Part shown: one piece after another, positions 36,672-44,732 of the stretch | Position numbering within the stretch: the stretch's first letter is position 1 | Layout of the letters: the number at the start of each line of letters is the position of its first letter | NCBI GenBank assembly: GCA_947447265.1 | Contig: CANFKC010000018.1 | Span: 20,620-84,619 of the forward strand | Source of the DNA: Chitinophagaceae bacterium | Lineage (GTDB): Bacteria; Bacteroidota; Bacteroidia; Chitinophagales; Chitinophagaceae | Direction: 5' to 3' | Length of the DNA stretch: 64,000 nucleotides | Program-made: the position numbers and the translations under genes | Notes under the pieces: generated by a model | Told to the model about the DNA's origin: nothing | What the model saw: the letters and a program-made list of their open reading frames with translations, nothing else | Database searches by the model: none

Positions 36672-36706
36672 GAATGGTGAATGGTGAATGGTGAATGGTG
36701 AATGGT
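36672..36706. repeat. Tandem heptanucleotide repeat, GAATGGT x5
   Basis: Five perfect head-to-tail copies of GAATGGT, located 15 bases after the LolD-type stop codon and about 170 bases before the adenosyltransferase gene. It is non-coding and could vary in copy number by slippage. Confidence 0.9.
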
Positions 36707-36879
36707 GTTTTTAGAGGGTTGGAATTTTTGGTTGTGTTAATTATAGAAAAAACGGTTTAGTTAAATGTACCGAGCGCGATGAAAACTTGTTCAGACTGCA
36801 GATTGGATACTTTTTGTATGAGTAGGTTGGCTAGTGCTTCTTTGTTATTTGTTATCTAAAAATTGTTATTTAAAGAAAG

Positions 36880-37437
36880 ATGTTTAAGATATATACTAAA
36901 ACTGGCGATAAAGGCGGAACGAGCCTGATAGGCGGAGTAAGAGTGCCTAAAAATCATATTCGCATTGAAAGCTACGGCACGGTTGATGAATTGAATTCGT
37001 ACCTGGGTATGGTAAGCGACATGGCAGGAAACGAGGCCATTAGTGCGCAATTGCATGAGATACAGGATAGGTTATTCACCATCGGATCGGTACTGGCAAC
37101 TAACCCTGATAAAGAGGTTAAAATGAAATTGCCTGACCTGCATGAAGCAGATGCGGAATGGCTGGAACAAAGAATTGATGAAATGAATGAAGTGCTACCT
37201 GAAATGCGCTCCTTCATTCTGCCGGGTGGTAATCTGGCATCTTCAACCTGCCATGTTGCACGCTGCGTTTGCCGCCGTGCCGAACGTATTTGCGTTGGTA
37301 TGCAAGAAACAGGTGAATTTATTCCGCCTCTGGTTATTATGTACCTGAATCGTCTTTCTGACTATCTGTTCGTGCTTTGCAGGTACATAAGCCATATAAA
37401 CAATGCCGCAGAACTGCCCTGGAGGCCGAGGATGTAG
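36880..37437 (+). CDS. Cob(I)alamin adenosyltransferase, PduO type
   Basis: Converts cob(I)alamin and ATP to adenosylcobalamin, the cofactor of radical mutases. The 185-residue protein has the PduO N-terminal signature KIYTKTGDKGGTSLIGG (ATP-binding), followed by SYGTVDELNSYLG and the C-terminal NRLSDYLFVLCRY that holds the conserved Arg and Asp of the active site. Length and motifs are normal. About 2 kb downstream lie an enoyl-CoA hydratase and a free B12-binding mutase subunit, which would use the product. Confidence 0.95.
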   Translation: MFKIYTKTGDKGGTSLIGGVRVPKNHIRIESYGTVDELNSYLGMVSDMAGNEAISAQLHEIQDRLFTIGSVLATNPDKEVKMKLPDLHEADAEWLEQRIDEMNEVLPEMRSFILPGGNLASSTCHVARCVCRRAERICVGMQETGEFIPPLVIMYLNRLSDYLFVLCRYISHINNAAELPWRPRM

Positions 37438-37582
37438 TTGGCAATTTATAGTCTGCAGTTAGCAGTCTGCAGTTTACTTTTCAAAGCCATTGCTCCTTAG
37501 GGTAGACTACGAAAAATGTCGCGCCCTACAGGGCTGGGTGTCTCATTGGTAGATAGTGATCGCTTCAATAAGCTTCAAAATA

Positions 37583-37618
37583 AAAACGGGCTGTATCTTT
37601 TAGATAACAGCCCGTTTT
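37583..37618. terminator. Bidirectional terminator
   Basis: AAAACGGGCTGT pairs with ACAGCCCGTTTT, with A-rich and T-rich sides. It lies between the convergent adenosyltransferase and outer membrane protein genes. Confidence 0.85.
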
Positions 37619-37635
37619 AAATATTTTATACAAGA

Positions 37636-38598
37636 CTACAGCCTGTGGTATTTCCACCACTCTTTGGTGCGGCTGAATACTTTGTAGTAGAATGTAAAGT
37701 TGATAGAAGTATAGGCATCGCTGTTGCCGGAATTACCACGAACATTGCCTGCAACGTTAGGCTGTTGCAATTTGTAGAGGTAAGCTTTATCCTGAACAGC
37801 AGCAGCAATAGCAGCATCTTTAGCTGACATATGCTTTGCGTATTCGGCCGGGTCAATGTACTTGCCGCTTACGTTATCCAGGTAGTCAAAGAAAGTTTTG
37901 CGGTAGGTAAGGTCAATGCCAATGTTGCAATGCATACCAATGTCCCATTTGTAGCCAATAACCATTGGTACGCAGAACTGCCATAGTTTGTAAGCATCAG
38001 GGAAACCTGCGCCGAAACCATCACCTTCAATATGCAAATCATACACTTCCCTGTACTTTGTACCGGAACCTACAACATTGTAAGGTGTGAAGTGGAAGTA
38101 ACCAAGGCCTGCACCAAGAAACAACTGACCTTTTTTATGAGCACGTGCTTTTTCCGGGTTAAGGCGGAAAGGAGTAAGTTCCAGCATAGCTGTACCTTCA
38201 AAAATGTCAGACCTTATTTTTTGCCCACGTGCGTAACGCTGGTAAGCATCATCGCCCTGAGAGGTTGAAATGATAGCTTTATCATAGTTCCACTCGTCGG
38301 TAGCATAAAGCGTACCTGCTGACAGGCCCATTCTTACTGCAAGGGCCGGATGGATGGTGTATCTGCCAAACATGCCTCCCATTATGGCCATCCTGTCAAA
38401 GTATTTGCTGTTCGTGTAGTGATCCAGTATACTTTTTGTTCCAACATCGCCCCATAAATCGGTTAAACCAAAGGTGGTGCCTAATGACCAGCCGGTTGGT
38501 TCCACGTAGATACGGGATGCATCTTGTGCAAAAGATGAAGTGGTTGTAAATACAACCATAATAAGTATAACCAGATTACGGATTGACTTCGCCCGCAT
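37636..38598 (-). CDS. Outer membrane beta-barrel protein, unknown function
   Basis: A 320-residue exported protein. The signal peptide ends near SSFAQ (about residue 25). The mature part alternates hydrophobic and polar residues with many aromatics and Gly (WSLGTTFGLTDLWGDVG, FGRYTIHPALAVRMGLSAG, LFLGAGLGYFHF, CNIGIDLTYRKTFFDYLD), the pattern of an 8- to 12-strand barrel similar to the DUF6089-type proteins of Bacteroidota. The C-terminus (INFTFYYKVF plus a charged tail) extends past the last strand. No operon partner is certain; the enoyl-CoA hydratase gene lies 33 bases upstream in the same direction. Confidence 0.7.
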   Translation of the reverse strand: MRAKSIRNLVILIMVVFTTTSSFAQDASRIYVEPTGWSLGTTFGLTDLWGDVGTKSILDHYTNSKYFDRMAIMGGMFGRYTIHPALAVRMGLSAGTLYATDEWNYDKAIISTSQGDDAYQRYARGQKIRSDIFEGTAMLELTPFRLNPEKARAHKKGQLFLGAGLGYFHFTPYNVVGSGTKYREVYDLHIEGDGFGAGFPDAYKLWQFCVPMVIGYKWDIGMHCNIGIDLTYRKTFFDYLDNVSGKYIDPAEYAKHMSAKDAAIAAAVQDKAYLYKLQQPNVAGNVRGNSGNSDAYTSINFTFYYKVFSRTKEWWKYHRL

Positions 38599-38630
38599 TA
38601 TGTATATTTTTTGGAGGTTGAAGATATAAA

Positions 38631-39410
38631 TTATTTTCCTTTAAACGCAGGTTTTCTTTTTTCGAGGAATGCAGTAGTGCCTTCCTTCATATCTTCTGAC
38701 TCAAAACAAGCGCCAAAACGCTCAACTTCATCGTCAAATCCGGTTGGTACACATTTAGTTGCGCCATTTACTAATGCAATAATATGGCTAACAGCTACAG
38801 GTGCTTTTGTTTGTATTTTTTGTAATATCTCTTTTGCTTTCGGCAACAGTTCAGCCAAAACAAAAACGTGGTTAACCAGTCCTAAGCTCTTAGCTTCTTC
38901 TGCACCAATCATATCGCCGGTCATCATCAGCTCCATTGCTTTACCCTTACCAATAAGCTGGGTTAGGCGTTGTGTGCCACCGTAACCAGGTATAAGGCCC
39001 AGGTTAACTTCTGGTTGGCCGAATTTTGCGTTTTCGCTCGCAACACGGAAATGGCAAGCCATAGCCAGTTCGCAACCGCCGCCTAAGGCAAAACCATTAA
39101 TTGCAGCAATTATTGGTTTTGGGCTGTTTTCTATTTTATTAAAAACAAGGTCAGCACCTTTTTGAGCCAGGCCAGAACCACCAACTTTATCTAAAGACGA
39201 AAACTCAGAAATATCAGCTCCGGCAACGAAAGCTTTTTCGCCCATGCCGGTAATAACTGCGGTTTTAATTTCGCTGTTAGTATATACTTCTTCAATAGCC
39301 TGGCCTAATTCTACAATAACGTCTTTGTTAAGAGCGTTCATTTTATCAGGCCTGTTTATGATAATGGTGAAAATACCGTTTTCAAGCTGCGTTTGTAAAG
39401 TGTTGTACAT
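38631..39410 (-). CDS. Enoyl-CoA hydratase/isomerase (crotonase family)
   Basis: A 259-residue crotonase. Oxyanion-hole residues lie in AFVAGADISEF and GFALGGGCELAMAC. Both catalytic Glu residues of true hydratases are present (E114 in GGGCEL and E134 in GQPEVNLG), so it should hydrate trans-2-enoyl-CoA. This is the usual bacterial short-chain length. It is transcribed in the same direction as the B12-binding subunit upstream and the outer membrane protein downstream. With the mutase subunit and B12 adenosyltransferase nearby, a role in acyl-CoA or amino acid catabolism is likely. Confidence 0.93.
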   Translation of the reverse strand: MYNTLQTQLENGIFTIIINRPDKMNALNKDVIVELGQAIEEVYTNSEIKTAVITGMGEKAFVAGADISEFSSLDKVGGSGLAQKGADLVFNKIENSPKPIIAAINGFALGGGCELAMACHFRVASENAKFGQPEVNLGLIPGYGGTQRLTQLIGKGKAMELMMTGDMIGAEEAKSLGLVNHVFVLAELLPKAKEILQKIQTKAPVAVSHIIALVNGATKCVPTGFDDEVERFGACFESEDMKEGTTAFLEKRKPAFKGK

Positions 39411-39473
39411 GATCTGTTGTTAGTTTTTTATCTGTTTATCTGTAATTGCGGCTCAGCGCTGCATTTTAAATAA

Positions 39474-39890
39474 TTATCTGTTGTGTGCTTCCACCCACTC
39501 TTTAATATAGCCGGCAATTTCCGACGTATTAGCGCTGGGTGCGAATAGTTTGCCAACGCCCCGGCTGTTAAGGTCCTGCATATCTTCTTCCGGAATAATT
39601 CCGCCACCGGTAAGTAAAACATTCGTGAGGCCTTTTTCCTGCATAAGTGCTGCTACCCGTGGGAAGACTGTCATGTGGGCTCCACTGAGTATGCTTATGC
39701 CTATCGCATCAACATCTTCCTGCAAAGCTGCGTTTACCACCATTTCAGGGGTTTGCCTGAGGCCGGTATAAATAACTTCCATACCTGCATCGCGGAGGGC
39801 GGTTGCTACAACTTTGGCGCCCCTGTCGTGCCCGTCGAGCCCCACTTTAGCTACCAAAACCCTTATTGGTCTTTTTAAATTATCACTCAT
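39474..39890 (-). CDS. Cobalamin-binding mutase small subunit (methylmalonyl-CoA mutase C-terminal type)
   Basis: A stand-alone B12-binding domain of 138 residues. It carries the D-x-H-x-x-G cobalamin motif (D19, H21, G24 in [12 protein letters not shown]) and the SILSGAHM and GGGIIPEED segments of the acyl-CoA mutase family. Alone it is not catalytic, and it needs a large subunit that is not in this window. The frame opens at 39920, but a TACTTTTG box at 39915-39908 on the minus strand places transcription near 39902, so the ATG at 39890 (MSDNLKRP) is the better start. Substrate could be methylmalonyl-, isobutyryl- or another acyl-CoA. Confidence 0.88.
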   Translation of the reverse strand: MSDNLKRPIRVLVAKVGLDGHDRGAKVVATALRDAGMEVIYTGLRQTPEMVVNAALQEDVDAIGISILSGAHMTVFPRVAALMQEKGLTNVLLTGGGIIPEEDMQDLNSRGVGKLFAPSANTSEIAGYIKEWVEAHNR

Positions 39891-39907
39891 AGTACCGTAA
39901 TACGGCG

Positions 39908-39915
39908 CAAAAGTA
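39908..39915 (-). promoter_or_regulatory. -7 box of the B12-binding subunit gene
   Basis: TACTTTTG on the minus strand matches TAnnTTTG exactly. It lies inside the longest possible reading frame and so decides in favour of the shorter start at 39890. Confidence 0.55.
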
Positions 39916-39920
39916 ATCAT

Positions 39921-40201
39921 TTATAGTACATTGTAGTTAGCGGTTAGTATGTACTAATTAGTACATAGCAGTTATTGCCCCTGTGAAGGCTTTATTTTGC
40001 CGCTATCGGGCAGCTCCTGACGTAGCCTGCCGACCGGTCAGGCAGGCATAATCCTAAAAAAGTGTCTTTGCTACAAAGTGGTAGCCCCGAAGGGGCAAAT
40101 TCCTTTCCACTAGATTCTACATACTAATTGATTCATACTATCCAGTATATACTATATAATACATACTATCCACTACATACTAACTACTATATACTATAGC
40201 C
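39921..40201. other. Intergenic region with palindromes and TACTA-rich repeats
   Basis: GCCTGCC (40025-40031) and GGCAGGC (40041-40047) flank GACCGGTC, making a compound palindrome. GCCCC and GGGGC pair around GAA at 40084-40096. From about 40120 to 40200 the sequence is made of imperfect TACTA/TATACTA words. No coding frame is seen. Confidence 0.6.
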
Positions 40202-40209
40202 TACCTTTG
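40202..40209 (+). promoter_or_regulatory. -7 box directly before the TIGR02757 gene
   Basis: TACCTTTG matches TAnnTTTG and is only 4 bases from the ATG at 40214. Transcription would begin at or next to the start codon, so the mRNA may be leaderless. Confidence 0.55.
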
Positions 40210-40213
40210 CACC

Positions 40214-40987
40214 ATGGCCACTATCCATGAATTGAAAGGCTTTCTTGATGAAAAAGTACTGTTATACAACCGGCCCGGGTTTATTGAAAAGGATCCGGTA
40301 TGCATCCCACATTCCTTTTCTAAAAAGCAGGATATAGAAATATCAGGCTTCTTTGCTGCAATACTCGCCTGGGGTAATCGTACCTCTATTATAAACAGCA
40401 GCAACAAAATAATGGGCTGGATGGATAATGCACCCCACGATTTTATTGTAAATCATGCAGAAACCGACCTGAAACGTTTTCTCCATTTTGCGCATCGTAC
40501 CTTTAATACTACCGACCTGCTCTATTTTATTTACTTCCTGAACACACATTACAAAACGCATAGCTCACTTGAAGATGCTTTCGTGCCGGGTAAAACGTAT
40601 ACAGAACCCAATGTAGAAAAGGCGTTGGTTACCTTCCATAATACCTTCTTTGGCCTGGAGCACCCTGACCGTACACGGAAGCATGTAGCCACGCCACAAC
40701 GCAATTCGGCATGCAAGCGTATTAATATGTACCTGCGCTGGATGGTGCGTAATGATAATGCCGGGGTCGATTTTGGTTTATGGAAGAAAATAAAGCCATC
40801 GCAGCTCATTTGCCCGCTAGATGTGCATGTGGCGAGCGTTGCCAACCATTTCGGATTACTACCGGTAAATAAGGCCGACTGGAAGAATGCAGTATACCTG
40901 ACCGGGCTGCTGAAAGAACTGAACAATGACGACCCCGCTATTTACGATTTTGCCCTGTTTGGGCTGGGTATGGCAGAGCGGTTTTAG
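40214..40987 (+). CDS. TIGR02757 (DUF2400) family protein
   Basis: A 257-residue conserved protein of unknown function, widespread in Bacteroidota. The family signature is clear: LKGFLDEKVLLYNRPGFIEKDPVCIPH, QDIEISGFFAAILAWGNRTSIIN near the N-terminus, then RMNMYLRWMVRND-like KRINMYLRWMVRNDNAGVD and PLDVHVASVANHFGL. The cysteine, arginine and aspartate arrangement resembles helix-hairpin-helix DNA glycosylase folds, but no activity is established. The N-terminal match makes the ATG at 40214 secure even with its minimal leader. Confidence 0.9.
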   Translation: MATIHELKGFLDEKVLLYNRPGFIEKDPVCIPHSFSKKQDIEISGFFAAILAWGNRTSIINSSNKIMGWMDNAPHDFIVNHAETDLKRFLHFAHRTFNTTDLLYFIYFLNTHYKTHSSLEDAFVPGKTYTEPNVEKALVTFHNTFFGLEHPDRTRKHVATPQRNSACKRINMYLRWMVRNDNAGVDFGLWKKIKPSQLICPLDVHVASVANHFGLLPVNKADWKNAVYLTGLLKELNNDDPAIYDFALFGLGMAERF

Positions 40988-41293
40988 GAAATAGCGCTAC
41001 ACTCCCAATAAAAAATATGCATTATTTACGAAAAAGGTGCACTAAAAGTTTCCAAAAGCACTATCTTGGCTCAAAAAATAGCAGTTAAAAGCGTATTTTC
41101 TCAATTATTTTTATGTAATATGATAAAATGAAGGCTCATAAACAGCTATTTAGCAGATGTGGAGGCAAAATTCCAGACTATTTCCGGGAAAAATATATCT
41201 ATTCTTAAGCTAAGGCTTTATTATTTTATATTAAATCCTATCTTTGCCAACCTATTTGAAACATATTACGTAATATTAATTTAATTAAAACCT
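40988..41293 (+). other. 306-bp intergenic region holding the secDF promoter
   Basis: AT-rich spacer. TATCTTTG at 41239-41246 is an exact TAnnTTTG box and is the likely secDF promoter, giving a leader of about 40 bases. I see no hairpin followed by T residues after the TIGR02757 gene, and no coding frame. Confidence 0.5.
41239..41246 (+). promoter_or_regulatory. -7 box of secDF
   Basis: TATCTTTG matches TAnnTTTG, 48 bases before the ATG. Confidence 0.6.
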
Positions 41294-44200
41294 ATGCAAT
41301 TAAAAGGTTTGGTAAAATTTTTTACCGCTGCACTTATCGTTTTTGCTCTATACCAACTGTCTATAACCTTTGTGGTTAGAAACCAGGAAAACAAAATGAA
41401 GGCTATGGCTGAGAGGGATGTGAAAGCATCTAATCCCGGCGCAATATCAGAAGACTCTACCAGGAAACTGTTTGAGGCCCGCCTGCAGGCTATCACTGAT
41501 AGTATGCAGACTGAAACAATCTTCAACATTGGTATAAAGAAATATACCCTTGAGGCAGCAAAGGAAGAAGAGCTGAAACTTGGCCTTGACTTGCAGGGTG
41601 GTATGAACGTTACCCTTGAAGTAAGTCTGGATGAGCTGGTTAAATCCATGTCAAACAACCCAAAAGATCCGGTTTTGAACAAGGCTATCAGTGAAGCCAA
41701 CACCAAGAAAGGTAATAGTGACGCGAGCTTCATTACCCTTTTCGGTGAAGCTTATCAGGCAGCAAACCCTAACGGTAGCCTGGCATCTTTGTTTACAAAG
41801 CCATCAGAAAAAGAAATTACTCGTACTTCAACTAATCAGGAAGTATTAAAGGTATTGGGCAATGAATCAAAAGACGCGATCAAACGTACTTACAATGTAC
41901 TCCAGACCCGTATTGATAAATTCGGTGTTACCAGTCCTAACGTAAACCTTGATGAAAAGAAAGGTATTATTACTGTAGAACTTGCAGGTGTTCATAACCC
42001 GGAGCGTGTACGCAGCTACTTACAGGCAACTGCGAAATTGCAGTTCTTTGAAACATGGACTAACGAAGAAATTTTCCCTGCTATACAATCAGCTAACGAT
42101 GCATTGGCTTTACATCTTGCTGGTGTTTCTGATACTGCTGCTGATACTTCAAAAGCAACTGCTGCACTTGATTCAACTGGCAAGTCAACTCAACCAGACA
42201 CTGCTAGCTTAGATAATCTGTTGGCTAAAAAATCAACTGCTAAACCTACAGTTGGTAAAGACGGTAAAGTAGATTCTAATAAAGTTAAGGAAGAAGAGTT
42301 TAAAGGTAAGAACCCATTGTTTGCAATAATGGTGCCTTCAATTGACCAGCAGAACCAGCTTTTGCCAGGTGCAATGGTTGGCCGTATCTTAAAGAAAGAC
42401 AGCGCTAAATTCAACAAATACCTTGCTCTAGATGTTGTTAAGAGCAAATTACCTCCTAATACACGTTTAGTATATGGCGCTGATGATAAGAAAGATCCGG
42501 TACTTGCAGTTTATGCTATTAAAGTACCAGCAGGCGGTGTTGCTAAATTAGAAGGTGACAACGTTTCCAACGCACGTAAAGATTTCAATCAGCTTACAGG
42601 TGAGCCAAGTGTATACATGGAAATGACCATTACCGGTTCTCACTTATGGAAAGATATGACCAGCCGTAACGTTGGCCGTTTCATTGCTGTTGTACTTGAT
42701 GATAAAGTTTACTCTTGCCCTCGCGTACAAGGTGAGATCGCTTCAGGAAGCACTGAAATTTCTGGTAGCTTCACTCCTGAAAAAGCAGAAGATCTTGCCA
42801 ACATTCTTAAAGCAGGTAAATTACCGGCTCCGGCACACATTGTTGCTGAGCAGGTAGTAGGTCCTACATTGGGTGGCGAAAATATTGACAGGGGTATGAA
42901 CTCACTGATACTTTCTTTTATCGTGATCTTCGTACTGATGCTGGTTTACTATAACACAGGTGGTATCGTTGCCGATATTTCTCTTATCCTCAACCTATTG
43001 TTTACTGTAGGTATCTTATCTATCTCTTTATTACATGCAACACTTACCATGGCGGGTATCGCCGGTCTGGTACTTACAGTTGGTATGGCGGTGGATACGA
43101 ACGTAATTATATTCGAGCGTATTAAAGAAGAACTGACAGCGGGCCGTAGCTATCAGGATGCTGTGAACGAAGGTTACAAACGTTCTTATGCACCGGTATT
43201 CGATGGTCACATCACTACACTTATTACTGCTATCATCCTTTTCGTATTCGGTTTAGGTCCTGTACGTGGTTTCGCAACTACACAGATCATCGGTATCCTG
43301 TTATCATTGTTCTGCGGTATCCTGGTATCTCGCTTAATTACCGACATGTACACTAAGCGTGAGCGTCACTTCAACTACTTCACTGGCTTATCTAAATCAA
43401 TCTTTAAGAAAGCACACTTTAAGTTTGTTGAAGCAAGAAAGTACACTTACTTCATCTCTATAGCGGTAGGTATCATGGGTATCAGCACTTACTTTGTTGG
43501 TTTCGACAAAGGTGTTGAGTTCAGCGGTGGTCGTAGCTACAAGGTTAAGTTTGACAAAGCACAGTCAACACAGGATGTAAGGGTTAAACTGAAAAACTAC
43601 TTCGGTGATTTCCCTAACGTAAAAACAATCGGTAGCGACAAACAATTAGACATCACTACTTCATACCTCATCACTAACCCAGGTCAGGATATGGATAAGA
43701 AGGTGGAAGAGAAATTGTTTGAAGGTTTAACTAAAGAAAACCTGATACCATCATCTACAACTTTTGAAACTTTCAAACGTAACTACTTACAGCAGTCAAC
43801 TACAGTATTACCTACTATCTCTGACGATCTGAAACGTGGTGCGGTTAAAGCAACTATCATTTCATTGCTGGCTATCTTCATTTACATCCTGATCCGTTTC
43901 CGTAAATGGCAGTATTCATTAGGTACCGTACTTTCTTTGTTGCACGATATCTGCGTAACATTGGCTGTGTTCTCTTTCTTCAAGGGTAAAGTACCTTTTG
44001 CATTGGAAATTGATCAGCACTTTATCGCGGCGATATTGACAGTGGTAGGTTTCTCTATGAACGATACTGTTATTGTATTTGACCGTATCCGTGAGTATTT
44101 CCGTAAGTCGCCAAATGAAGACAAGGTAAGTGTTATTAACCGTGCGATCAACGATACATTGAGCCGTACTATCATGACATCATTGACTGTATTCATTACC

Positions 44201-44395
44201 CTCGTTATCTTATTCTTCGTAGGTGGTGAAGCAACCCGTGGTTTCGCATTCGCGATGTTGATAGGTGTATTCACAGGTACTTACTCTTCTATCTTCGTGG
44301 CTGCTCCGGTACTTGTTGATATGGACAAGAGCAATTCACTTAAAGTAGAAAGCGACGCTGAAGCCCGCGTAGAAGAACTGAAAAAATTAGCTTAA
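41294..44395 (+). CDS. secDF: Protein translocase subunit SecDF (fused)
   Basis: RND-superfamily membrane protein that uses the proton gradient to help SecYEG export proteins. In the 1033-residue product, SecD and SecF are joined, as is usual in Bacteroidota. The SecD half has an N-terminal helix, the DLQGGMNVTLEV motif, the large periplasmic domain with an insertion rich in Lys, Asp and Thr (about 270-345), and helices with GMAVDTNVIIFERIKEE. The SecF half starts near residue 720 with GVEFSGGRSYKVKF and has FSMNDTVIVFDRIRE. Codon use is T/A-ending and uniform, as in the highly expressed T9SS cargo genes. Confidence 0.97.
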   Translation: MQLKGLVKFFTAALIVFALYQLSITFVVRNQENKMKAMAERDVKASNPGAISEDSTRKLFEARLQAITDSMQTETIFNIGIKKYTLEAAKEEELKLGLDLQGGMNVTLEVSLDELVKSMSNNPKDPVLNKAISEANTKKGNSDASFITLFGEAYQAANPNGSLASLFTKPSEKEITRTSTNQEVLKVLGNESKDAIKRTYNVLQTRIDKFGVTSPNVNLDEKKGIITVELAGVHNPERVRSYLQATAKLQFFETWTNEEIFPAIQSANDALALHLAGVSDTAADTSKATAALDSTGKSTQPDTASLDNLLAKKSTAKPTVGKDGKVDSNKVKEEEFKGKNPLFAIMVPSIDQQNQLLPGAMVGRILKKDSAKFNKYLALDVVKSKLPPNTRLVYGADDKKDPVLAVYAIKVPAGGVAKLEGDNVSNARKDFNQLTGEPSVYMEMTITGSHLWKDMTSRNVGRFIAVVLDDKVYSCPRVQGEIASGSTEISGSFTPEKAEDLANILKAGKLPAPAHIVAEQVVGPTLGGENIDRGMNSLILSFIVIFVLMLVYYNTGGIVADISLILNLLFTVGILSISLLHATLTMAGIAGLVLTVGMAVDTNVIIFERIKEELTAGRSYQDAVNEGYKRSYAPVFDGHITTLITAIILFVFGLGPVRGFATTQIIGILLSLFCGILVSRLITDMYTKRERHFNYFTGLSKSIFKKAHFKFVEARKYTYFISIAVGIMGISTYFVGFDKGVEFSGGRSYKVKFDKAQSTQDVRVKLKNYFGDFPNVKTIGSDKQLDITTSYLITNPGQDMDKKVEEKLFEGLTKENLIPSSTTFETFKRNYLQQSTTVLPTISDDLKRGAVKATIISLLAIFIYILIRFRKWQYSLGTVLSLLHDICVTLAVFSFFKGKVPFALEIDQHFIAAILTVVGFSMNDTVIVFDRIREYFRKSPNEDKVSVINRAINDTLSRTIMTSLTVFITLVILFFVGGEATRGFAFAMLIGVFTGTYSSIFVAAPVLVDMDKSNSLKVESDAEARVEELKKLA

Positions 44396-44416
44396 TACTT
44401 AGTAAGAGTTTATAGT

Positions 44417-44450
44417 AAAAATTCCCGCTACGGTTGTAGCGGGGATTTTT
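44417..44450 (+). terminator. Terminator of secDF
   Basis: A 12- to 13-bp stem with one imperfect pair, CCCGCTAC against GTAGCGGG at its core, followed by T residues, 22 bases after the stop codon. Confidence 0.85.
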
Positions 44451-44500
44451 GTTTGGGGGTAAACAGTAGCTCTTGGCTGCCAATGACAGAATAAAAACAG

Positions 44501-44605
44501 GGTCTTTGCGAACGTAGTGAAGCAATCTCACGAGTAAAGTGTAAAATATAACCTTGACTCATGTTGTTGTGAGGTTGCTTCGGCGAAGGGCCTCGCGCAA
44601 TGACC
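44501..44605. repeat. Palindromic dispersed repeat (GAAGCAA-TCTCAC / GTGAGGTTGCTTC type)
   Basis: The outer arms GGTCTTTGCG (44501-44510) and CGCAATGACC (44596-44605) are inverted with one mismatch, and GTGAAGCAATCTCAC is inverted against GTGAGGTTGCTTC inside. The right half is close to the sequence at 19899-19933. No coding potential. Likely a REP-type element copied around the genome. Confidence 0.6.
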
Positions 44606-44732
44606 CATTAAGGTCAGTGGCTTGCATATGGCTTTATAAGCTTGTTATTTTATTATGATTGTAAAAATTAAGGCTTACCCTATGCAATGCACGAAAGTAA
44701 GCCCGGTATTCTACTTCTACATATTAATGATG

